A DNA stretch of 64,000 nucleotides from Lycium barbarum (lineage: Eukaryota; Streptophyta; Magnoliopsida; Solanales; Solanaceae), in assembly GCF_019175385.1 (NCBI RefSeq), contig NC_083344.1, positions 7,292,965 through 7,356,964 on the forward strand, in the 5' to 3' direction. Positions 38,141 through 49,068 of this stretch are shown here, piece by piece. The position numbers were made by a program, and so were the translations under genes. Numbering within the stretch: position 1 is the stretch's first letter; every line of letters starts with the position of its first letter. Below the pieces are notes generated by a model that was given only the letters and a program-made list of their open reading frames with translations, had not been told where the DNA came from and did no database searches.

Positions 38141-38481
38141 GAACCTTATATAGGTTGCCTATGTATCCCTCCAAGGGAATCAGGTCAGAACGTAGTTCGT
38201 AAGGTACATGAAATGGTTTGAAATATTCTGATAAAGGACCGAACCCGACATGGATTGCCTACGTATCCCATCAAGGGAATCAGGTCAGCGTAGTTCTGTT
38301 ATGTAAATGGTAAAAGGTTTGTTAGACTTCTACCAAAATATGACTGACCCACCGTGGGAATCAGGCCATACGTAATTCTCCTTACATAAGGATTTTGGAT
38401 TTTCTGTTATAATGCAATCGAACCCTATGTGGGCTGCCAACGTATCCCGCCACGGGAATCAGGTCAGCGTAGTTCGTACGG
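38141..38481 (-). repeat. Four ~70-110-bp repeats with GGGAATCAGGTCAGCGTAGT
   Basis: Units begin near 38141, 38226, 38341 (decayed) and 38409. Each carries GATTGCCTACGTATCC followed by AAGGGAATCAGGTCAGCGTA or a variant. They lie between the gag end and the repeat region above. Confidence 0.8.
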
Positions 38482-39663
38482 TAAAGTAAAGGAAAGGTTG
38501 CAAACTAGGCTGTCTAACCTAATGTCGTCCTTTGATTATTCTTGAATTGCTAGCTTTCAGGCTTATGTCATCACCTAGCGGCTATTTCGCTTCTTCCAAA
38601 TGGAATCTTGTCTTGTCCTCTAATTTCTTTGTCACTCTCTCGAGATGTATGTTATTCATTCGTTCATTTTATGTCACAGTCATAGAGTTGGCAGATTTGA
38701 CAAATAAAGTAGAAAATAACATTAATAGATGATTAAGGGAAATCAGAAATGCATTCATAGATTGTGCAATTTAAGCGTCCAAAAGATGAGGCAAAGTAAC
38801 AAAAGTTTCGGGGCACAATTTAAGCCTTAATTTTAAAATCGTGCTATCACAAAAAGTTCACTACAGTTTAATCTACCAAGACTCCCGGCGAACCAGGGAC
38901 GGAGCACAAGTCCAATTCCTCAAAGTTTCTCCTGGTTCGGCACCCCAGATGGTCGGTGTCTCGGTGTTGTGAGTAGTTGTAGCAGCAATCTTCATTGGTG
39001 CTTGTTTTTGGATTGTTCCCATGGGAGCAACAAAAGTTGATGACATAATGGCTTCTTTCGAATCCCTATCTTCCTCGACGGTTATCATGTTCACGTTGGC
39101 GTTTTCATGAGTAGGCAAAGGGTTGTTGTCCACATTGGGCCGAGCTCCAGTGAGCTGGATCGCTCCTTCTTTAATCAAGGCTTCGATTTTGTTTTTAAGC
39201 CCATAGAAATCCTCAGTGTCGTGCCCAGCAACTCCAGAATGGTATGCACAACGTTTGGAGCCATCAAACCATTTGGAATAGAATCAGGAATTTTCCCTTC
39301 AATCTACTGTATCACGCCTGCAGCTTTCAGTCTTTCGAACAATTAAGCCAAGGGTTCAGCGAACCGAGTGTAATTACGGGTGTTTTTGATGTCAGGGTTT
39401 GGACGGGCTTTAGGTGTGGTATGTGGTCGATTATGGTAAGTTGGAGCTTGAACGGATTGGTATGGACGTGGGTTTTGATAGGGCGATGCTCGAGGTTGGT
39501 AGTAGTGTTGACACCCAATTTTGGCTCATCCTTCTTGAAATTAACGTCTCAACACAAAATGCAACTTTTACATATATTTTTAAATTTTAATACGATTTAT
39601 TGATACTTATCCTTATTTATGCAAAGATTAGGATTTTAATCAATTTATTGTCATTTGAATTAA

Positions 39664-39838
39664 TTTCAATAATCATTACTTTTTTAGAGTCACCTGTACA
39701 GATACAACACAACAGTGCAATTATATCTTAGTAAATAATCATTTTTATTTAATTTCAATAATCATTACTTTTTCAGAGTCACCTGTACAGATACAGCACA
39801 ACAGTGCAATTATATCTTAGTAAATAATCATTTTTATT
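39664..39838 (+). repeat. ~88-bp tandem duplication in the solo LTR
   Basis: The block from ATTTCAATAATCATTACTTT through TAAATAATCATTTTTATT occurs twice, with two differences (TTTTTTAGAG/TTTTTCAGAG and ACAACACA/ACAGCACA). Confidence 0.9.
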
Positions 39839-40921
39839 TCTTTACAGCACATTACATTTTCAAAGTATCAATCACATTTTTATTTACATTTTTAAAAAAA
39901 CTGTATATTTATTCTCCCATTTTTATATGTATATTAGTTATATTTTAATACAGTCCGTCAGTACCGGAAAGCTGGAAGAGTTTATTGCAAGCACAGTTAA
40001 TTCAAAATATTTAAAATTCACCTTGTGCAAATTAACGAATTATCACTCAATGTACAATTAAATCTCATCTACCCCTCATATGATTTCCTTTTCCTCTTTT
40101 TTCTTCTCTGCAAGCCCCACACGTTTTCCTCTTTTGATTTTTTCAACTGATCCCCAAAATTCACTCCTCCACCATTTATTTTCCACGATACAATCTCCCA
40201 AATCAATTCCCTTTCTTCCTTTTTCAACTTCTCTTTTCTCTTTCTTCCTCTTTTTTATCCTCACTCTCCCTCATTTTTCCAGAGCCTTTCCTACCCCTTT
40301 TTGATTTTTTCTCCCCATCTTTCCCCTAAAACTCTCTCTCCTCATTATTTTCCACACACACAGCACACCACTACAATTTTGTTTCAGTAAATAATTTTGT
40401 TTTTAAACTCTTTTCAACACAATACATTTTTTCAAGTACCAACCACATTTTTATTTACATTTTGCATTTTTTTTATATGTGTATTAGTTATACTTTAATA
40501 CAGAGTTTATGGAAAATATACTTAATTCACAAAATTACTTGGTATAAATTACCTGGTTATATTTAATGCGTGGATATCCCACTTTTTTTTTCTTTCATTA
40601 TCCTTTTTAACCCTTTTTTTATTTTCTTTGCGGGCTCCACTCTCTTTCTTCCCTTTTTGACTTTTATCTATTTCTCCTCCCTAAACACATGTTTCTGTGG
40701 AAATTTTGAGCAGATTTGTTTGAAAAGATTTTACTTCCCAAATTGAGGGATTTGTTTGGATTTTGTTTGGACTTTTAGATGAATTTTTCTCACACCCCTC
40801 TTCTCTTTGACATTTAACACCCAGCCTCCAGAGATCCCCGGAGAGTTCTCTGATTCTCCTCTCTTTAGTTTTTTTTGGCAAAATATTTTTTTCTCCTTTT
40901 CATTTGTTTACATTCAGCTGA

Positions 40922-40938
40922 CCCCCCCCCCCCCCCCC
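40922..40938 (+). repeat. Poly(C) tract (17 bp)
   Basis: Seventeen consecutive C residues within the solo LTR. Confidence 0.9.
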
Positions 40939-43151
40939 TTCCTTTCCTAACTCCAACTATCTCTTTTCACTTGTTGTAGAATTATCCCCTCACCTTAATC
41001 ATTTTCATTCTCTTCTTTTCTTCAAACAAACACACTTCTTTTGTACATACACAGTTACAAACATTTACATATGTAAACATAGAATTGTATATACTACCTC
41101 AACATATACATAGATTATATTTCTCTTTTCATTTTGGCACTGTCGGATAAGCTTCACTGGGAAACACCATTTACTAGATCTGACCGATGAAGAAATTTCC
41201 GTCGATTTCCAAGGCCTTCCATGTACAAAGACGGGTTTTATTTTAAGTTTATTCATTATTTCTTTAATTCATCCGATAGTTATTTATTCTCTTACTAACA
41301 TTCTTACTAAGTCTCATGCAGGTATCCGGAGTTACTTCTCGAAGATGACACTCAAAAGAAGTTCAAATAGCTTCTCAAATTCTTTGTTTATATATATATA
41401 TATTTTTTTTTTACATCCTTAAAATTATACAAAGCATAAAATATAATAGAACTTTACTTTTTAGGGTGCAGGTTGGTAGTATTTATTTGGATCTGCTTAT
41501 GTGATTCAAAATTTTATGTGTTTTAGACAAATTAATATTAGGCAGTTATTACTTCACTTCAAAGCTAAACTTTTCTTCTATTCTGTATTTATATCACATC
41601 ATTCACAATGTTGTGCTATATCTGTTAATATTCTTGACATTTTTTTGGTTAACTTAAATCATCTTTTTGAAATAATTTCTTGAATATTTGTGAACATCCC
41701 TTAAACTCGTTATAGCTTCTGAAAACAAAAATCATTATGTTCGGTCATAATCGTTCATTGTTAAGTAAATACCTTTATGATATATTCATGTAAAGCTAAA
41801 ATTGTTAGTCAGTGTAATTGTGCACTTTGTTCACTTGTAAATAATCATGTAATACGTATTTTATACATATGTAAATACTTACACCTTTTACTACATGAAC
41901 ATTCATATTAGTTATTCTTTAGTCTAAATTCTACGAATATTTTTGTAAATAATAATCAAGCCTTTTTACACAATCCCTCGTATAATTAAAATTGGTCCAG
42001 CCGGGAACCACATTTGTGGATTCTAAAGGATGCCTAATACCTTCCCTTTAGACTAATTGAACCCTTACCTAGATCTTTTGGTTTCGTAGACTTTAAAATA
42101 AAATCAACTTTAAAAAACTAACTTTAATGAACTTTAGGTGTCCTAATTCACCATAAATAATTAGGTGGCGACTCTGTACATAATTAATCCTTTTAGAGCC
42201 CCCCTAAGTTGTACTTTGTTTTGCCTTGGTAAAAAAATGGTGAAACAAGTAGTTTGCTTGGGCGTTGTAGACAGGGTAAGGAGATAGTGGAGCTTGGTAA
42301 GGTTCAGCGTATTGGTAAGGGTAGAAAGGTTGTTGTGGATGGTTAAAGTATGTAATGGCTTGGCTTGGCTTATGTCCTTGGACATTCATGACTGCAGCTA
42401 CATCTTCCTTCTTCTTTTTGGTCCCACAGATAGAACCAGATTGAATAGCTTTGTTTACTGCTTGCAACGCAGTAAGATCCTAAATTTTTCCCGATTTGAT
42501 TCCTTCTTCTAAGGCTTCTCCCATTCAGACAATTTCTGTGAAGTTTTGTCCCATCATACCTATCATTTTCTCATAAAATATGCCAGCCTGGCATTCAATG
42601 AAGGTAGAAGTCATTTCTCTATCGTTCATCGGAGGTTGAACCCTGGCTGCTTCTGACCTCCAACGCAGTGCATATTCACGGAACGACTCAGTTGATTTCT
42701 TAGTTAACTTAGTCATGTAGACTCTGTCTGGTGAGATATCGGTGTTGAAACTGAAGCGGTCCATAAAGTCTTGGGCCATATCGCTCCAACCACGCCATTT
42801 ATGGACGTCTTGTTGCGTGTACCAAGTAAGAGCTTCACCAGATAAGCTTCTTATGAACAGCTTCATTCTTATGTTCTGATCTCTACCTACTCCGACCAGT
42901 TTGTCACAATAAGCACTTAAGTGTGTATGAGGGTCGCCTGTCCCATTGAATGTATCAAATTTTGGCGGCTTGTAGCCTATGGGCAAATCGACGTCAGGCT
43001 GGACACACAAATCTTCATATTCTACACTTTTGCTTCCCCTGGCGACTTAAAGGTTTCTCATTGCTTCTTTGAGACTGTGGATCTCTTTTAGCAGTATGTT
43101 ATCTGCCCCTGCTTTTGCATCCTTTTCCATTTCCTCGTATTGATCTACCTC

Positions 43152-43195
43152 GGGTTGGAACCTGACCGTTACTGGGTTGGAACCTGACCGTTACT
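43152..43195 (-). repeat. 22-bp tandem duplication that shifts the gag frame
   Basis: GGGTTGGAACCTGACCGTTACT occurs twice in a row (plus-strand sense: 43152-43173 and 43174-43195). Because 22 is not a multiple of three, everything downstream in gag leaves frame and the ORF ends at 43099. Confidence 0.88.
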
Positions 43196-43968
43196 GGGTT
43201 GGCTTGTGTTTCCGCCGCATATATCGGAGGAACATATTGCGCATTAGGAGTGGCAAAATGTGCCCCTTGTATATGTTGGGTTGGATAAGTTTGGATAGTG
43301 GGAGTGTTTTGGACTGGAGGTGATGTGTTATAAGTGGTGTTTGCAGGTAGTTGATTTGGTGGGTTTAGAGGAGTAGTTGTAGCTGATGGATTAATGTTGG
43401 TGGTTAAAGGAATGTAAGGAGTATGAACTTGTGATTGATTTGGTGGGTTGACGGGTGGTGGATTCGGAGTAGCATAGGTAGTGTAGGTGGGTGGTTGATT
43501 TTGCGGAGGAATATAGACGTATGATGGATTTGGTGGATTTGCGAGGGTGATTGGAGGAAAGTTGTTGTTGGTGGGTGCATTATTTTGTGGAGGAAAGTGT
43601 TCAGGCACTGGAGATTCAAGTGATGGAAAACGAGGTGGGTTTGGTGCGACAGTTCTGGGTTCAGGAGGTGGACTTGGGAGTGTGACAGATAAGTTGGTCA
43701 GGTCCCTAACCCGATTCAGTTCGCCACGTAGATCCTCAATCTCTAGAGTCAGGAGAGCAATATGTTCATCATGTTGAATAGTAGTTCTGTGTTCAGAAGT
43801 CTCAGGGGGATCATTAGAAATCACGATATTTTCCAAACCAATTGAAATGGATATGGCTGGGTCAGACATGATAATTTCCTTTCCTTGCACGGCCCAGTTA
43901 CGTCGAGGTAATGATGACGTTTTTGACCTTGTGAGGTAAGGGTGGTCGGCCAGCTCGAGTGTCAACAC

Positions 43969-45035
43969 GAATCAACTCTTTTGGGAATAAAAATAAAAAG
44001 AAACATAAAGTGCAAATGATGTCAGTCTAGGTAAAGTCATGATCACGTAAAGTCAAGTAAGTCATGTAGCAAATAATTCGTCAAATAAAGTCAAACAAGT
44101 TGTCAAACAAATGTACATGGGTATATCAAACAATAACGAGTCCTAATATGCATGTGACCTCTTTTGTGCCAGAGGTAGGACTAACGTTTGTTTGAAGGGT
44201 AAAGTGTGCCATAATACGTCATCTCATTGCTTTTGATTAATTAAACAAATTCTATTTCCCAAAATAAAGTACAAAAGTAATGTAACATTTATTACATATC
44301 AAATGAATACAACATAAAGTGTTTCCTAATCTAAGTAAAGTAAATATGTCTAAATTTCTAGCTCCATTTTGTGACGTCCTTGGTCTTCAACAATTGTTGA
44401 TCACAGACGTACTCCAATGTAAATTCATACCTGTCATAGAAATGTTAGTTATTCCCTCCCTCCTAAAGTTTAATTAATTAAAGCAAGTAGTCAATATTTA
44501 GGCACAGTTATCCTTCGAACATGCACATAAAGTATGATTAGTGTCACTTAGGGTCGTGAACCCACTTGGACGTTTGGGTAAAGTCATCTAATGGGTTTAA
44601 TACACCAAGGGTATTAAACCTCCCCCTAGGTCATGAAATGTATGCTCTTAATAAAAGGTGTTGGTTTAGCTCTATCCTAAGTTGACTAAGAGCGGGTTTA
44701 CTAGACGCAAGGTTCCCGAGTGGACTACTCGAGTGAGAAGGCTACGCGGTCACCGGTATTCGGACACCCCGCGCATATGCCAACTCTCCTAAAATTTGGG
44801 ATTTTGAAAGAAATTTGCGGGTGCACAAAACACACCTCGCGTGTACGTGTGATAGTGTAAATTTCCAAATGTGGAGAAAAGTGATACGGAATGACAGTTT
44901 ATATCAAAATAGTAACACATAAGCAGTTTATATCAAATAAAGAAATAATAGCATGTAAAACGGTTAACAACAAGTAATTCAGATAAGCACGCACGACCTA
45001 ATTAAACTAAGTCCGTTATGGTTAGAACCTAAGTG
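43969..45035 (-). other. 5' leader of the Tat/Ogre-like element
   Basis: About 1.07 kb between PBS and gag without coding features; contains AT-rich stretches and no additional upstream ORF1 that I recognise. Ogre elements often carry an extra ORF here; I do not see one. Confidence 0.55.
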
Positions 45036-45053
45036 TCCCCAGTGGAGTCGCCA
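45036..45053 (-). other. Primer-binding site, probably tRNA-Arg
   Basis: On the minus strand, three bases after the 5' LTR end, TGGCGACTCCACTGGGGA reads as the complement of a tRNA 3' end. A tRNA-Arg-type primer is established for Ogre-group elements. I infer the match from memory. Confidence 0.72.
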
Positions 45054-45056
45054 AGC

Positions 45057-48000
45057 TGTTATACCCTATTTTAACCGGGGTCAAAATAGTTTACAACATT
45101 CCGGTAATTCCAGGGTTATTTAAAGTTAGGAGTCTCCACCTAATTATTTACGGTGAATTAGGACACCTAAAGTTTATTAAAGTTATTTATCTAAAGTTAA
45201 CTCTATTTTAAAGTCTACGAAACCAAATGATTCTAGGTACGGGTTCAACTAACCTAGAGGGAAGGTATTAGGCATCCTCTAAATTCCATTAATAATGGTT
45301 AACCGACCGGACTTATGTTAATTAATTAAGGCTAAAATCTAGATGTAATACTTTACCACACTTAAGAAAGTATATAGTAATGCTATTTAAAATAGGACTT
45401 GTAGAAAATTATGATTTGCATAAAGGAGTTTAGTTATAAATAAGCTAAAAGAAACGGGATGTGTAACGTTTATATGTATTTGGAGAAAATAAATTATGCC
45501 GATTAATAAATTAGAATAGTCGTTTGTAAGATTAATATTAATAAACCTTTAAAAGGGTTTTATAGAAAAAAGTATTAGTTCAATATAAACTATGTTATAG
45601 AAAAAGTGCTAGTTCAATATAGACTATGTAAAGGTTGTTTCAACAAATACGTGATTCAAATGTTGGAAAGGAATTAAAGTGGAACAGTTATCCATGAGAA
45701 CTAGTTTGCCTTTTATTTCTCAAAAATAAGTTAACGTTAGTGTAAAATTAGTAACGTTTTAAATTTCTAAGATAGTAAGAGTGAATCTTGATTCTCAAAA
45801 TATGTAGTCATGCTATTTTGAAAATCAATTATTCCAATAAAATAAATGTTATAGATTCTATAAATAGTTTTAACATAAATAGAAGAGAATGTAATTTGTG
45901 CAATTAGTTATTAATTCCCTTAGATTAACTACCCATCATTCTAAACTAACCACCCTAATTCCTTATAATTCATTTAAGCTAAGAAAAACAAACAAAGTAA
46001 GGGGTTAGTCAAATAATACAGATTAAATGCACGAAAAATATAAAGTAGAGGAGCTAATAAGTAAATGGGCTCAGCCCATTTTAAGATTGCTACGATCATG
46101 CTGCTGTTGGGATTTAGGCCCAGTATTTCGAATTTAATGAATCGGCCCATTTAGGCCGACTATCGCGGATCTGCTGCTGCTGTTTACTGCCACTGTTATG
46201 GGCCTCGGCCCAGCGAAAATTTTTATGGATTTTTGCTGCGGATGGGCTGATGGGCTGACTCGAGAGAAATTACGTTGGGATTTTTAGCTCAACACCGAAT
46301 GCGGGAAATGACGAGTCCCTTGGATTCGTATGCGAGATGTCATGCATAAAAATGAAAAGAAAAGGATTAGTATATAATAAATAAAACTTAAACATGTATA
46401 ATGTAAATTTGAAACAAACCAATGAATTACGTATATACTGTATATTTACGTATATCTCGTGTAAATACATAATCGAATACACCATATTTTCCATATAAGA
46501 ATCGCAAGGTCGAGCAAAAGAAAGATAGCAAACTCTACGGGTCTGATCCTATACTCCCAAGTCTTTCATGAGGCAAGGAAGACAACAACTCAACATTCCA
46601 TAGAATATTTAATAAGCATGTCAATCTATTAACAAGCTTAATAATTTTTTAACAAAACAGGGACTGCCTATAATAACTGCACAGGGGACTGCCTATAATG
46701 ATATAAAAAAACTTAGGTATGCTTTGAGGAGGTTGAATCATTAAGCATTATAAAGTCATCTATCAGAAGGTTGGCCAGGCCCCAAAGCGATCTCAATAAC
46801 ATTCAAAACAGCTTTATTCACAATGCGACGAGGATTTGATCGAAATGAAAAAAAAAAACACTTAGGCAGAATCTGGAGAAATGAGTAATGCGCAAAGCTG
46901 GTGTTTCACGAAACAAGGAAGTTCTACATATTTAAGAAGTTCACAGAAGCCATTTAAGAGATAGGCTACGAATGATGTACACAATATTCAGAAATAAAAA
47001 CCAGAGGAGCAGTTATACATACAAGATTTCTTCGACAAGTTTAACAGGTACAGAAGAGGACTTCCTAATCAAATTTTAAAGAATGCTATGCCATGGAGAA
47101 TAGGAAACTAACAATGTATGCTAACACAGATCCAATACATTAGTAGACCTTTACAACAGCCCACCTAATTAATTGTGCATTAAATTAATACTAACCACCA
47201 AATCCAACAACATAAATGCCACAGCCATAAAATTAACAGAATAACAGACGCCAATAATCGAGCAAAATAGCATAACAACAGTAGCTTCACAAAGCGTAGA
47301 GCTTTTTAGACAAGTACAAAAAGGCAGCTACAAAGGCTTGTCTCTATTTAGCATTACCAACCTTCTCGACAAACTGAAAAAAAATTCCACACGCAAGCCA
47401 AGTATTTCATACAAACGCCCACATCCGATTACCAGAAAAGTATGTCAAAACTGTTAACGATACATATCGACTAGAAACTACAATCAGCTAAACACACAAT
47501 ATACACGAATCCTATCAAGCTACTAACTAAGACTAGATTATCTAACAACAGAACACATATAAACGAACTGAACTGATTGAAACGACAGACATGTGTAAAC
47601 AACAAAAACACTTACTAAATTACTAAAAACTGAAATTGAACGGTTAAAGAAGGATTGTTTACCTTCTGTTGGTGCAGTGAATTGGGGTCGTCGGGGTCTC
47701 GAATCTACTCTTGTATTGACGGATTCGAAACAATAATAGAGTAATATAGAGTGAATGCTTTTGTATTTAAAAATCGAGGTCAAGAAAATAAAGTGAGACT
47801 GTTCTTGGTATTTTTTTTTAGAAAAATTCAAGCTGCTCCAAAAAAAGACCTCGAAACAGACTCGAATTAGAACAAGGCTAAAACTTCAAGTAGTAGTGGA
47901 AGGTGGAAATGTCGAATAGGGTAAAATGTTCCGTGGTTCTCCAAAAAAAAACCCTTTTCGACTATGACTTCCGGATGTATTTCTAGGTGGAGTCTAGGGT

Positions 48001-48852
48001 TTTATATTTTTGAATTTCACGATTTTTGGCTCCAAACAAAAAACTCAAAGCCGTTTGAATCGACCCGTGAAGGAATCTTATGCTAATCACTGAAAAGTTA
48101 CTCTTTTTTTTTCAGAATTTCAGAAGTAGTTTTGGCCATTTGTGTTTGACCAGATCGTATATAAAAGGAGAGAGGAAAACTTATATGGAAATGGAGTTGG
48201 CAAGTATGTGCACGGCTAAAGGAAAGTGGGATTTTAGCCAAAAATGGAAGAGGGATGAAGGGAGGAAGAGGCGTGAAGAGAGAGAGAGAACAGGGGGTGA
48301 AGGGTGCGGCTGTGAGAGAAAAAGATTAGGTTTTGTTTAGGTTGGAAGATGAAAGAGGTTGGGCCGGGTTGACGAATAAAACGTGGGCTGGTCGGGTAGG
48401 AGCGGGTATGGGTATGGGATTTAAAAAATGTGGGTTGCTCCTTTTGAGTTGGGCTGGCCGATTGGTTGTGGGGTGATGTGGGCTGATTATTTGGGATCAA
48501 ATGTTGGTCCGAAAATATGAGTTCTTCTTTCTTTATTTAAATTATTTTTGGGCTTCTAATTTAACAACTAGTACAATATATATTATGTGAAGACAAATAT
48601 AATTAGTATGTAAAAGGATTTAATAAAGTAAAATTAATTTAACAAGTACAAAATCCGAAAATAAAGTGATGACGAACCCCTTTGAAATTTGTGATAAAGT
48701 AATACTAGTAAAAATAGTGAAAATGAAGGTAACGGTATTAATAGTAGTAGAAATAAAAATAGTAGTGAAAATAAAATATTTAGCTCGTTAATAAATTTAG
48801 AAGCTCCAGGAAATAAATTGAAATAAAGGAGGGACAAAATTGTGTGTCAACA
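45057..48852 (-). mobile_element. 5' LTR of the Tat/Ogre-like element (3,796 bp)
   Basis: Pairs with 32107-35936. Visible differences are scattered substitutions and small indels, so the element is fairly young. This LTR would drive transcription toward gag. Confidence 0.92.
47978..47985 (-). promoter_or_regulatory. Mutated TATA box in the 5' LTR
   Basis: The minus-strand sequence is TAGAAATA where the 3' LTR (35052-35059) and the related solo LTR (23096-23105) have TATAAATA. One transversion removes the core TATA in the LTR that should be the active promoter. Confidence 0.7.
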
Positions 48853-48863
48853 GAGGCATGACA

Positions 48864-49068
48864 ATAATACTTTTGCAATTATTTGTCAGAGCTTCTTGAG
48901 ACATATTACAGTGCCAAATTCTCTAATTTATGTTCAAAAATATTGTTCTAAATAATTTTATTTTTTCCTAGAATTTTCCTTTATTTTAATTTTCCTTATT
49001 CGGATATTAGGGAAGCACCATTCATAAGCTTAATTACCTAGTATAATATAAAGCTAGGCATAGACAAG
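48864..49068. other. Non-coding spacer between chromovirus LTR and LINE
   Basis: About 200 bp after the chromovirus LTR end; 49069-49084 is the LINE target duplication. No feature seen. Confidence 0.6.

Larger units (their letters stand above)
39506..42247 (+). mobile_element. Solo LTR (2,742 bp), Tat-type, inside gag
   Basis: Starts TGTTGACACCCAATTTTGG, ends GGTGAAACA, with perfect target duplications AGTAG at 39501-39505 and 42248-42252. The gag frame continues on both sides. Its 3' part (41990-42180) resembles the other Tat LTRs (TAAATAATTAGGTGGCGACT), but the last 70 bp differ. It is inverted relative to its host element and is the youngest layer of the nest. Confidence 0.9.
38873..43968 (-). 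pseudogene. gag of the Tat/Ogre-like element, broken and split
   Basis: Structural capsid precursor. N-terminal part (43968-43099): EIEDLRGELNRV coiled-coil-like stretch, then a long Pro/Asn-rich tract. Middle (43010-42525): the capsid homology region, with PPKFDTFNGTGDPHTHL, FIRSLSGEALTWY, FMDRF and EYALRWRSEAARVQPP. C-terminal part resumes at 39505 with RCAYHSGVAGHDTED (a CxxH-like knuckle) and ALIKEGAIQLTGARPNVDNNPLP, ending at 38873. Damage: a 22-bp duplication causing a frameshift (43152-43195), stops near 43047, at 42525-42527 and near 42480, and the solo LTR 39506-42247. No protease follows. Confidence 0.85.
32107..48852 (-). mobile_element. 16.7-kb Tat/Ogre-like LTR retrotransposon with gag but no visible pol
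   Basis: Both LTRs are present (45057-48852 as 5', 32107-35936 as 3') with ends TGTTGACACC... and ...GGGTATAACA. Target duplications are GGGGC (32102-32106) and GAGGC (48853-48857), one mismatch. The PBS, PPT and gag all agree on minus orientation. The 9.1-kb internal region holds a broken gag (43968-38873, itself split by a solo LTR), then ~2.9 kb of repeat-rich noncoding DNA. I found no protease, reverse transcriptase, RNase H or integrase motifs. This is the layout of gag-only (TR-GAG-like) or LARD-type non-autonomous elements, which need enzymes in trans. Confidence 0.88.
22056..48863 (+). mobile_element. Chromovirus 3' LTR, split into five pieces by four nested insertions
   Basis: The LTR begins TGTAACGACCC right after the pol fragment and ends GGCATGACA at 48863. 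Its pieces are 22056-22154, 25639-26879, 29332-30311, 31789-32106 and 48853-48863. After removing target duplications they sum to about 2.63 kb, one LTR. Landmarks continue correctly across each gap, for example the final ...CCGAGTTGGGGC before 32107 and ATGACA after 48857. It is the oldest layer of the nest. Confidence 0.85.

Noticed and set aside
38141..38481. Regularly spaced repeats resembling a CRISPR array
   Set aside because: Units are diverged, spacers are not unique short segments, and the setting is a plant retrotransposon.
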